Below are positions 23,914-30,990 of a stretch of DNA of 35,825 nucleotides, one piece after another. A program made the translations under genes and the position numbers. The notes below the pieces were generated by a model. It was not told the DNA's origin. It saw nothing but the letters and a program-made list of their open reading frames with translations, and did no database searches. Origin of the DNA: an uncultured Clostridia bacterium (GTDB lineage: Bacteria > Bacillota > Clostridia > Christensenellales > Aristaeellaceae). The DNA lies in NCBI GenBank assembly GCA_946538975.1, contig CAMNHF010000014.1, positions 1 to 35,825 on the forward strand, given 5' to 3'. Every line of letters starts with the position of its first letter. The first letter of the stretch is position 1.

Positions 23914-24657
23914 TCACCGCAGCGCTTCGCTCAGCTTCGGCGGAATGCCCCGGGGCCCGCGCACGGCATAGATCCCGTATTCCTGATTCAGCACGCTGAA
24001 GGTGAACTGATGCGGGTCATACCGTTTCAGGAGCCGGATCCGCATCAGGCTTTTGATGCGCAGGCCGTCCCGCTCGAAATGCCAGGGAATGCCGGTCTTC
24101 GTGACCAGACACTTGTAGTAGATGGCGGAAGCCGGTGCGCCGATGTACAGGTACACCGTGTCGCCCTCCTTGATGCCGGCCCCCTGCTTCCAGTTAATTT
24201 CCTCCGTGTCATCGAAGGCGTGAATGCTGTCGTAATACTTGGGGTTGGAGGGGATCAGCCACTCCTTGGGCGCGCGGATCGCCTTCCTTGTCTTCGCAGA
24301 GGCGGTCACCTGATAGCTCGTGTCGATCAGAGCGCAGACTTCCTCCGCGGAGACGGTGCCGTCCAGCAGGATGGAGATCCAGTTTCCCCGGCTGATGTGG
24401 TATCCCGGCAGGAAGCCCTCCCGCTGCAGCAGGAAGTCCCGCAGCATCAGATCGCCCAGCTTCACGTTCAGCACGTCCACGGCCCCATCTCCGGGCAGGT
24501 CCAGCTTGCCGCGGGGCACATCCATCATCAGGGCGAACCACTTCTGGTTGTCCTGATGCCGGAAAATCCCGTAGCCCGGAAAGCGCAGCCAGGGATATTC
24601 GATGCCGCAATGGTATTTCTCCCGGATGTACGCAATCACTTGCTCCCTGCGGCTCAT
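23914..24657 (-). CDS. MmcQ/YjbR protein with PUA-like C-terminal domain
   Basis: 247 residues. The N-terminal MmcQ/YjbR domain (about 1-125) has CGIEYPWLRFPGYGIFRHQDNQKWFALMMDV and GYHISRGNWISILLDGTV, the conserved core of this CyaY-like fold. A second domain (about 135-240) has IKEGDTVYLYIGAPASAIYYKCLVTKTGIPW, similar to EVE/PUA-like folds that bind modified bases or RNA. The family is annotated as DNA-binding, but the cellular job is unknown. The ATG overlaps the hydrolase stop by 4 bp. The ORF in the track is longer because it reads into the neighbouring gene. Confidence 0.75.
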   Translation of the reverse strand: MSRREQVIAYIREKYHCGIEYPWLRFPGYGIFRHQDNQKWFALMMDVPRGKLDLPGDGAVDVLNVKLGDLMLRDFLLQREGFLPGYHISRGNWISILLDGTVSAEEVCALIDTSYQVTASAKTRKAIRAPKEWLIPSNPKYYDSIHAFDDTEEINWKQGAGIKEGDTVYLYIGAPASAIYYKCLVTKTGIPWHFERDGLRIKSLMRIRLLKRYDPHQFTFSVLNQEYGIYAVRGPRGIPPKLSEALR

Positions 24658-25211
24658 GGGCGCTCCCCCCTGATCCAGGCCGCCGCCTGTTCCATCACGG
24701 TCTCCAGGTTCCGGAGATCCTGCAGGACATCGCCGGTCTCCAGGGAATGGTTGGCCTGCTCGGTCAGCATCAGCGGAATGCCCGCCCGGCCGCACAGGGC
24801 CCGGAGGCGTGAGGTGTCAGCCCAGGGATCCGCTGTCCCGTGAAAGGCGATGGCGTCCGTCACCGGGGAAGCAAAGGTCTCCTCCAGCGGCGTGAAGAGG
24901 ATATGCCGGCAGCGAAAACCGCGGGACGCGGCGAAGGCTGTCGCGACGGCGGTCCCGATGCTCTTGGAGATGAAGAGAATCTCCGCATACCGCCCCCAGT
25001 CCACGGCCTGCAGGCTTGCCTCGGTCTGCCGCAGCGCGATCCCGATGCTCTCCCGCAGCCTGTCGCGGTCGCCCTGCACCTTCGCCGGAAATCCGCCATA
25101 GGGCACGGGCAGAACCTCCCAGCCCAGGGAGCGGGCCAGCTTGCCGCTGTAGTACAGCAGCGGCTTGTCGCAGGTGTAGCCGATGCCCGGCAGCAGTACG
25201 GCAATCTTCAT
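24654..25211 (-). CDS. Small alpha/beta hydrolase
   Basis: 185 residues, with an alpha/beta hydrolase fold. The nucleophile elbow is ISKSIGTAVA (Ser near residue 83), the acid may be Asp in HGTADPWAD, and the catalytic His may be in EQANHSLETGD. This order suits small dienelactone-hydrolase-like or Tex30/KANL3-like hydrolases. Substrate unknown. Start and stop overlap both neighbours by 4 bp. Confidence 0.7.
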   Translation of the reverse strand: MKIAVLLPGIGYTCDKPLLYYSGKLARSLGWEVLPVPYGGFPAKVQGDRDRLRESIGIALRQTEASLQAVDWGRYAEILFISKSIGTAVATAFAASRGFRCRHILFTPLEETFASPVTDAIAFHGTADPWADTSRLRALCGRAGIPLMLTEQANHSLETGDVLQDLRNLETVMEQAAAWIRGERP

Positions 25212-25669
25212 ATCCGTTTCCCCTCTTCATCCAGGGCCTCGCGGATCATCCGCTCCAGACTCTCCGCAAAGCGCCGGTCGTCCTCCTCTGTCCGCCTGGC
25301 AGGACCCTTCAGGTGATGCTTCCGGCTGCGCCGCGCCTTCTTCGCCAGATGCCGCTCCATCAGCAGGCCGTCGATGTTTTCATCCGTGTATTGCCTGCCG
25401 CTCTGGTGGATGGCTCTGGCCCCCTTGCCCAGCGCCAGCGCCGCCACGCCGTAATCCTGCGTGACGACCAGATCGCCCGCCCGGCACAGGTTGATGAGGG
25501 CGATGTCCACCGCGTCCGCCCCTGCGCCGATGGTTCGGACGGTGCTGTAATCGGAGGTGAGCACATGGTTTGTGTCGCACAGCAGGATCACCGGAAGCCC
25601 GTGCCGCCGGGCAATGCTCTCCGCGATGCGGGTTACCGGACAGGCGTCGGCGTCAATCAGAATTGTCAT
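25208..25669 (-). CDS. YaiI/YqxD family protein (DUF188, UPF0178)
   Basis: 153 residues, beginning with the family mark ILIDADACPV and continuing with GADAVDIALINLCRAGDLVVTQDYGVAALALGKGA and NIDGLLMERHLAKKARR. The fold is PIN-like (NYN/PIN superfamily), so a nuclease role is possible but not established. Length is normal. The basic C-terminus fits nucleic-acid contact. Confidence 0.9.
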   Translation of the reverse strand: MTILIDADACPVTRIAESIARRHGLPVILLCDTNHVLTSDYSTVRTIGAGADAVDIALINLCRAGDLVVTQDYGVAALALGKGARAIHQSGRQYTDENIDGLLMERHLAKKARRSRKHHLKGPARRTEEDDRRFAESLERMIREALDEEGKRI

Positions 25670-26958
25670 GGCCTTTCCTCGGCGGAGGCGACGCTCGCGA
25701 TGGCCTTGTCGATGTTCGCGGCCACTGTCTCGTCACCAAAGTTGTGATACTTTCTTCGGGCGTTGATGCCGCGCCTGGCTTTCCGGAAGAATGCCAGCGC
25801 TTCGGCCGGATCGGCTTCCACGCCGATGCCGTCCCGATAGCAATACCCCATGCGCAGCGCGATGTCGGCATACTTGCCCTGGCTGATCCTGCGCTTGTCC
25901 GTATGCTTCCAGAGCTTGCTGAGCAGCAGCCAGGCCATCATCGGATTCCGCGGCGTGCCGTCCCCCTTGCGATACATGTCGGAGAGCTTGTAGATGGCTT
26001 CGATGACACCGTGCAGCGCGGCGAAGGAGAAGCAGCGGAAGGCCCTTTCGCAGTCCGGCGCACCCAGGCGGCTGCTGTAATAGATATAGCCCAGGGAGTT
26101 GGCCGCGAGATCGTCGCCCCGCGGCGGATCGTCGTCCGGGTTGAACAGCCGCAGCAGGGCCTGCTCCGCCTTCTTCCAGTCGCAGGGCACGATGCCGTTG
26201 CCGCCGTAGTAGGCGTAGGCATATCGCCGGATGCCGTACAAACCGCCTGACCGGAAGCGCTCTTCCAGCAAACGGGTGTAGAAGCCCCGGAGAGGCTCGG
26301 AGATGCCGCTGCGCTGCGCCAGTGCCTCGATCACATTCAGCGCGTCCGTTTTGAAGTCATCGGGGAGCTCCACCTCCCAGAAAGGCTTTCCGCGGCTTTG
26401 CAGATATGCGTCCCGCAGCGGAAGAATCCACTGAGAGGCTGCCTCGCTGCAGGCGTCGAGGCAGCTCATCAGGAAGAGTAGGCGACCCGCCAGAAAACGG
26501 AGCAGCAGGCCCTCCTCCGTCAGCGGAGGGATTTGCAGATGATCGTGCGCGCCGGTGCTCTGAAAGGTGTTCCGCCAGCCTTCCAGCAGGAAGCCATTGC
26601 GGAAGCGCGGAAGCCGGTCGATGAGGCAGAGCAGATCCTCGTCCGTGATGGCACAGCGGTGCGTGGCAGCGCTAAAGGGATACCTGCCCTGTTTGGCCAG
26701 CTCCCACGGCGTCACATCCAGGCGGAAAAGCGCCCGCACTGTCTCCGCGTCGGCCTCCGCAGGCGCAAGCCGTTCAATCTGCCTGCAGGGAACAGCGGTG
26801 GCTTCACGCTCCGCGGCTTCCTCATCGCCTTCATAGCGAATGACGGCATCAAGCGGCAGCAGGTGCGCGGATCCGGCTTCCGGGTCGGCATCCCATACGC
26901 CGCAGAGCTGACCGTTGCAGAGAACCAGATCCCAGGAACAGATTTCTTGAATATCCAT
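25666..26958 (-). CDS. SEL1-like repeat protein
   Basis: 430 residues from the ATG at 26958, which has GAGGAGG 11 nt upstream; in-frame ATGs at 26994 and 27042 are alternatives. The N-terminal ~200 residues have no recognised domain. From about residue 230 on there are helical repeats of the SEL1/TPR kind: ANSLGYIYYSSRLGAPDCERAFRCFSFAALHG, YKLSDMYRKGDGTPRN, and LRMGYCYRDGIGVEADPAEALAFFRKA. Such proteins act as interaction scaffolds. Cytoplasmic; partners unknown. The stop overlaps the YaiI start by 4 bp. Confidence 0.72.
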   Translation of the reverse strand: MDIQEICSWDLVLCNGQLCGVWDADPEAGSAHLLPLDAVIRYEGDEEAAEREATAVPCRQIERLAPAEADAETVRALFRLDVTPWELAKQGRYPFSAATHRCAITDEDLLCLIDRLPRFRNGFLLEGWRNTFQSTGAHDHLQIPPLTEEGLLLRFLAGRLLFLMSCLDACSEAASQWILPLRDAYLQSRGKPFWEVELPDDFKTDALNVIEALAQRSGISEPLRGFYTRLLEERFRSGGLYGIRRYAYAYYGGNGIVPCDWKKAEQALLRLFNPDDDPPRGDDLAANSLGYIYYSSRLGAPDCERAFRCFSFAALHGVIEAIYKLSDMYRKGDGTPRNPMMAWLLLSKLWKHTDKRRISQGKYADIALRMGYCYRDGIGVEADPAEALAFFRKARRGINARRKYHNFGDETVAANIDKAIASVASAEERP

Positions 26959-27079
26959 GTTGAACGCGGCCTCCTCAACGGCACGCAGATTCATGACAGC
27001 TGAGCGCTTTTCCCCGGCAGGCAGCCCCTGTTCTTCGGGCATTTTCGCCTTGCCTTCTTCTTTGGGGCGGCGGGCTGCG

Positions 27080-27600
27080 TCAGGCGGACAGGCCGGCGCC
27101 CCTTCTTTTGGTAAAGACCTGCACGATGCCGGCGGTCAGAAGCGTGGAATTCAGCACGCCGAAGCACACGTCCGACAGGAAATGGTTTGTCATGTGCATC
27201 CGGTTGTAGCCGCACAGCAGCACGAACAGGCAGACCAGACCGAGGGCAATCAGGTTCTTCCGCAGGCTTCTTTTCTTCATGCAATCGGTTAGCACCGCCA
27301 TGGTGCCCAGGGCCGCGTTGACCTTGCCCATTCCCAGCACGCACAGGGCCACGCCGTCCTGATCATACAGCCTGCAGGGGCTGGCCGGAACATCGAATTC
27401 CGCGGCCCCCCGCAGATACTGCTCATAGTAGCATTGCGCCTCGCCGGGAAAATCATCGGCCATGCCGCCGACCTCGAATTTGGGGAGCAGCAGCACCTTC
27501 ACCGGCAGGGGAGACGCCTGCCGGCAGCTTCCTCCGCCATGGCGGCGGCGCCTGCCGCGATCAGAACGAAAGCCAGGACGGCGCACAGCCATCTCTTCAT
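27080..27600 (-). pseudogene. Chimeric remnant: purine nucleosidase N-part + PAP2 C-part
   Basis: The reading frame starts at the ATG at 27600 with a signal peptide (MKRWLCAVLAFVLIAAGAAAMA), then shifts frame near 27510-27525. After the shift it reads PLPVKVLLLPKFEVGGMADDFPGEAQCYYEQYL and ALCVLGMGKVNAALGTMAV, the N-terminal third of a purine nucleoside permease/phosphorylase-like (NUP) protein. This stops near 27290 and runs directly into CMKKRSLRKNLIALGLV...YNRMHMTNHFLSDV. That is the C-terminal part of a PAP2 phosphatase, where R-x5-H-x3-D is the third catalytic motif. So it is a frameshifted, deletion-fused remnant of two genes. The 170-residue ORF in the track is the fused frame. Confidence 0.7.
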
Positions 27601-27628
27601 CGCGCGAACTTCCTTCGGATGCCGGCCC

Positions 27629-28606
27629 TTATGAATGCGAGGACGAGGATGCGGCCGCGGCTGTCGTGGAGGCAATGACGGCGCACATGGCCATCTGCAT
27701 CGCGATGAGCGTCGCAATCGTTCCCGACAGCGCCGCCGTATCAACCGCGTCCCGCGGCACATATGCATCCGATGCGATCATTGCCGCATGCATCAGGCGG
27801 GTTTTCCTGTCGATCCCGAAGAACCCATAGCCCTTCTGCTGCTCCAGGAACGCGTCGATCTCCGCCATGTCCCTGACCAGCGCGCCGGGCTCCGCGGGCA
27901 GCATGGCCAAAGCGGCCAGCACCGCCAATTCGTGGTGCTTCCCGTACTTCCCGATCTCCCGCTCGATCATGTCGTAAAGCGTGAAAACCCGCTCGCACTT
28001 TGCGTTCGTCTCCGCCTTGTCCATGGCCAGAATGTGCGACATGGTCTGCACGCAGTCGCTGTCATGAAAGCGTTCCTTCAGCAGCTGATAGCACGCTTCC
28101 ATGCCGGCGATCAGCTCGTCGTCCGACTGATCGGACCAGGCCATCATCAGCGCGTAAATGCTGTCTTCGGAGGACGTCAGCAGGGGATGCTCGGCTTTCA
28201 TGCGGCGGTAGATTCCTTTGCCGCGGGCAATCCTCTCCTCGGTGCAGTCATATTCCGTGAGCAGGAACGCAGCCAGCGCCAGATAGTCGGAGCCGGAGAA
28301 TTCCCTCCGCAGCATCTGATAGACATTCTGCGTCTGCCCGAATTTCTCGTCAGGGTGGTCTTCCATGGAGAGCAGGCAGGCGAGGGGGATGCGTATGTAC
28401 CCCCGGAAGGAGGAAAAGATTCCCGTCCTCTGATTGATCAGCTCCCGGCCTGCGCGCAGTCTGTCCTGATCGGGAAAGGCGCCCGCCGCGCAGAACAGAT
28501 TGGCGCAGACAGGCGCCAGATAGCTGCCGTCCCATCGGAACGTGTCCTTGATGACGTCCCGGGCCGCAATGAATTGATTGCAGAGCTTTTCCAGCGATTC
28601 TCTCAT
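27629..28606 (-). CDS. DUF4003 family protein
   Basis: 325 residues. Matches the DUF4003 family, which is found in Bacillota: CNQFIAARDVIKDTFRWDGSYLAPVCANLF, TGIFSSFRGYIRIPLACLL, AEHPLLTSSEDSIYALMMAWSD and VQTMSHILAM. Function unknown; the protein is all-helical and cytoplasmic. The ATG at 28606 has GGAGG about 10 nt upstream; the ORF track starts further up at a non-supported codon. It is the first gene of the minus-strand operon. The C-terminus is a Ser/Ala-rich tail, unlike the rest. Confidence 0.85.
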   Translation of the reverse strand: MRESLEKLCNQFIAARDVIKDTFRWDGSYLAPVCANLFCAAGAFPDQDRLRAGRELINQRTGIFSSFRGYIRIPLACLLSMEDHPDEKFGQTQNVYQMLRREFSGSDYLALAAFLLTEYDCTEERIARGKGIYRRMKAEHPLLTSSEDSIYALMMAWSDQSDDELIAGMEACYQLLKERFHDSDCVQTMSHILAMDKAETNAKCERVFTLYDMIEREIGKYGKHHELAVLAALAMLPAEPGALVRDMAEIDAFLEQQKGYGFFGIDRKTRLMHAAMIASDAYVPRDAVDTAALSGTIATLIAMQMAMCAVIASTTAAAASSSSHS

Positions 28607-28709
28607 CTGTGCAGAACCTCCGTGATCTTTCAATCGTTCCGGCAAGCAAAATGCAAATGAATCTCAGAAACGGCGCAGCCCGATTCCCCCGAGCCGTTTG
28701 CTCCTTGCA

Positions 28710-28738
28710 ATCATACCATATTTCCGCGCCGTTTTCCA
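28710..28738 (-). promoter_or_regulatory. Promoter of the DUF4003 operon
   Basis: On the minus strand: TGGAAA, 17-nt spacer, -10 TATGAT (5 of 6) with extended -10 TGG. It shares GATGGAAAA and TATGGTATG with the promoter at 8049-8077. Confidence 0.6.
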
Positions 28739-28872
28739 TCATAATTTGCGGAACGCCCCGGAACAATGCTTCAGAACAATGCTCCCGCAGCCTGCCCCCT
28801 GTGCGCTGAAGCCGAAGCCGCAGGACCTGGGACGGGGATATTTGCAGAGCCTGAAATGTGTATATTTGATAC

Positions 28873-28901
28873 TTGCATGGGGATCGGGAATATGCTACAA
28901 T
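28873..28901 (+). promoter_or_regulatory. Promoter of the tocopherol-cyclase-like gene
   Basis: -35 TTGCAT (28873-28878), 17-nt spacer, -10 TACAAT (5 of 6) with extended -10 TGC. The same -35 hexamer serves the rplI operon. Confidence 0.65.
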
Positions 28902-29034
28902 TTCATATCAGCGCCGGCGCGTACTATGCTTGTTCCTGCATGAGGCTTATCTGGATCTTGCCCCGGGGATGAGGGGCGGCGGCGCCTTTTGCCCCACAGA
29001 TCCATTCGGCACGGAAAGGAAGCGCACCGACCCT

Positions 29035-30180
29035 ATGTTCAACCATCACGACATCACCCGCGACGCCTTCATGCTCCACGGGCCGCTGGCCCACCACGGC
29101 TATGACTGGTGGTGGCACTCCTTCACGGCGCAGGATGCGGAGACCGGCGAGGACAAGCCGTTCTTTATCGAGTTCTTCGCGTGCAATCCGGCGCTGGCGG
29201 AGGATCAGCCCGTGCTGGGGCAGCTGCCGGCCAACCGGACGGCAGGGAAGCGGCCGTCTTATCTGATGGTGAAGGCGGGCACCTGGGGCGGGGACGCCTG
29301 CCAGCTGCACCGCTTCTTCGCCTGGAAGGACGTCGCGCTGCACGGGGACGCGCCCTATCAGGTTGAGGCGGCGGACTGCCTGGCCTGCGAGACGGCGCTG
29401 AAGGGAAGCGTGACGATCACGCCGGAGGAGGCTGCCGCGCACCCGGAGTGGATGTGCGACGCGGGGGCCCTGTCCTGGGATCTGACCATCGACAAGCAGA
29501 TCGCCTTCAATGTGGGCTACGGTGCCAGCCGGCCCCTGCGGGATGCCGAGGCCTTCGCCATGTACTGGCACGCGGAGGGGATGAAGAGCGCCTACAGCGG
29601 CACGGTTACCTTCAACGGGCGGAGATACACCGTGACGCCGGAGAAGTGCTATGGCTACGCGGACAAGAACTGGGGCCGGGACTTCACGACGCCCTGGGTC
29701 TGGCTCTCCTCCAGCTGCCTGACCAGCAGGAAGACCGGGAAGCAGCTCACGAACAGTGTCTTCGACATCGGCGGCGGCCGGCCGAAGATCTACTTTGTCC
29801 CGCTGGACCGGCGGCTGCTGGGCGTGTTTTTCTACGAGGGCAGGGAGTACGACTTCAACTTCTCCAAGCTCCATCTGATGGTGAAAACCGCTTTCTCCTT
29901 TGAGAAGCTGGCGGAGGAGGTCATCTGGCATGTCCGCCAGGAGAACATCCACGCGGTCATGGAGACGGAGGTTCACTGCCGGAAGAAGGACATGCTGCTC
30001 ATCAACTACGAAGCCCCGGACGGCAGCCGGCACCACAACCGCCTCTGGAACGGCGGCAATGGCTGGGGCACGGTGAAGCTGTACGACAAGCAGGATGGCC
30101 AGCTGGCGCTGGTTGATGAAGTGGAAGCGGCCCACATCGGCTGCGAGTACGGGGAGTACGATCATGAGGATTCGTATTGA
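29035..30180 (+). CDS. Tocopherol-cyclase-like protein of unknown function
   Basis: 381 residues from the ATG at 29035; the ORF track starts earlier at an unsupported codon. The closest GGAAAGGA is about 14 nt upstream, which is long, so an ATG at 28969 is an alternative. The sequence is Trp- and Tyr-rich: LHGPLAHHGYDWWWHSFTAQ, and YADKNWGRDFTTPWVWLSSS. The second segment matches the (A/Y)xKNWGxxFPxxW core of the tocopherol cyclase/AttH-like lipocalin fold (PF14249-type). It is intracellular by lack of a signal peptide. Plant tocopherols are not expected here, so the substrate is probably another hydrophobic molecule. Transcribed with DUF2200, 158 nt downstream. Confidence 0.68.
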   Translation: MFNHHDITRDAFMLHGPLAHHGYDWWWHSFTAQDAETGEDKPFFIEFFACNPALAEDQPVLGQLPANRTAGKRPSYLMVKAGTWGGDACQLHRFFAWKDVALHGDAPYQVEAADCLACETALKGSVTITPEEAAAHPEWMCDAGALSWDLTIDKQIAFNVGYGASRPLRDAEAFAMYWHAEGMKSAYSGTVTFNGRRYTVTPEKCYGYADKNWGRDFTTPWVWLSSSCLTSRKTGKQLTNSVFDIGGGRPKIYFVPLDRRLLGVFFYEGREYDFNFSKLHLMVKTAFSFEKLAEEVIWHVRQENIHAVMETEVHCRKKDMLLINYEAPDGSRHHNRLWNGGNGWGTVKLYDKQDGQLALVDEVEAAHIGCEYGEYDHEDSY

Positions 30181-30338
30181 CGCGGTCGCAGGCTGACGGC
30201 CCGGCGATCCGGCTGTTTCTCCGGCAGCCGCAGCGCAGAGAACAGACAGAAGCATCCTGCCAAAGAAAGCATTGCCGCCGCAGGAAAAGCCGCCGGGAAA
30301 CGGTCAGGGCGGCCCGGGCAGGCTGAAAGGAGGACGCC

Positions 30339-30674
30339 ATGCCAAGAAAAACGGTTTTCGAGATGAAAGTATCGGAGGTCTATCCGCTGCTGGTGCACAA
30401 GGCGGAGCGAAAAGGCCGCAGCAGGGCCGAGGTCGATCAGGTGACTGCCTGGCTCACAGGCTATGACATGGCGTCTGCCGACCTGGACGTGACCTATGCG
30501 GAATTCTTCGCCCGCGCGCCGGCCATGAATCCGAGAGCGAGCCTGATCAAAGGCAGCGTCTGCGGAGTTCGCGTGGAAGAAATCGAAGACCCGCTGATGC
30601 AGAAGATCCGCTGGCTGGACAAGCTGGTGGATGAGCTGGCAAAGGGGAAGCCCATGGATAAGGTCTTGCGGTGA
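30339..30674 (+). CDS. DUF2200 family protein
   Basis: 111 residues, nearly the full length of the family. Conserved start [37 protein letters not shown], then [51 protein letters not shown]. Function is unknown; the fold is mostly helical and cytoplasmic. AAAGGAGG is just upstream of the ATG. Confidence 0.92.
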   Translation: MPRKTVFEMKVSEVYPLLVHKAERKGRSRAEVDQVTAWLTGYDMASADLDVTYAEFFARAPAMNPRASLIKGSVCGVRVEEIEDPLMQKIRWLDKLVDELAKGKPMDKVLR

Positions 30675-30682
30675 AGCGCCCA

Positions 30683-30832
30683 TGGGGAAATGCCCGAAGT
30701 GCGGACGCGCTTTCAGCAGGCGGATCAGGATCGCTGCTGTGTGAAGGCGATTGTCAGAACGGCAGCGATCTCCGCAGAATCATGCTGAATACTGCGGAGA
30801 TCATGTCCCTAACCCAGAGAAGGACTGCATGA
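30683..30832 (+). CDS. Possible 49-residue zinc-ribbon peptide
   Basis: Below the ORF-track cutoff. It begins 8 nt after the DUF2200 stop and reads MGKCPKCGRAF, then LLCEGDCQ, giving a CPxC...CxxxC set that could bind one zinc. The C-terminal half is helical (DLRRIMLNTAEIM). The ribosome site is poor (GGTGA at the end of DUF2200), so translation would rely on coupling to DUF2200. It overlaps a set of strong inverted repeats (30729-30802), so the two readings compete. Unclear whether it is expressed. Confidence 0.4.
   Translation, partial: WGNARSADALSAGGSGSLLCEGDCQNGSDLRRIMLNTAEIMSLTQRRTA
30729..30802 (+). other. Overlapping, mutually exclusive stem-loops
   Basis: GATCGCTGC (30729-30737) pairs with GCAGCGATC (30762-30770), and GATCTCCGCAG (30767-30777) pairs with CTGCGGAGATC (30792-30802). 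The two helices share bases 30767-30770, so they cannot both be complete. A third helix, GCGGAGA/TCTCTGC (30852-30868), and a CCGGC/GCCGG hairpin lie just downstream, followed by an intrinsic terminator. This looks like an RNA with alternative folds, either part of a regulatory 3' region or a small RNA; no promoter was found for a separate transcript. Confidence 0.4.
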
Positions 30833-30905
30833 CCGCGTCCGGCATCGGGCTGCGGAGAGCATCTCTGCTGAATTGATCTCCGGCTGAAAACGCCGGCCAA
30901 ATACT

Positions 30906-30930
30906 GCCGCCTCTTCCGGGGGCGGCTTTT
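30906..30930 (+). terminator. Terminator after the DUF2200 transcript
   Basis: GCCGCC (30906-30911) pairs with GGCGGC (30921-30926), followed by TTTT. Confidence 0.75.
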
Positions 30931-30945
30931 GGCTTTCTTGTGACA

Positions 30946-30983
30946 CAAAAAGTACGAGCCGCCCTTTTGAGCGGCCCGTGCTT
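30946..30983 (-). terminator. Terminator of the surface-protein pseudogene
   Basis: On the minus strand AGCACGGGCCGC pairs with GCGGCTCGTACT (two G-U) with an 8-nt loop, followed by TTTTTG. It lies directly after the stop codon at 30991. The plus strand also has CTTTATT after the helix, so it may work in both directions. Confidence 0.75.
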
Positions 30984-30990
30984 TATTCGT

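Larger units (their letters stand above)
28607..29034. other. Divergent intergenic region with two promoters
   Basis: Contains promoters for the DUF4003 operon (28710-28738, minus) and for the tocopherol-cyclase-like gene (28873-28901, plus). The plus-strand leader (28902-29034) has several GC-rich palindromes (GCGCCGGCGC, GGCGCC) but no clear terminator and no supported ORF. Confidence 0.5.
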
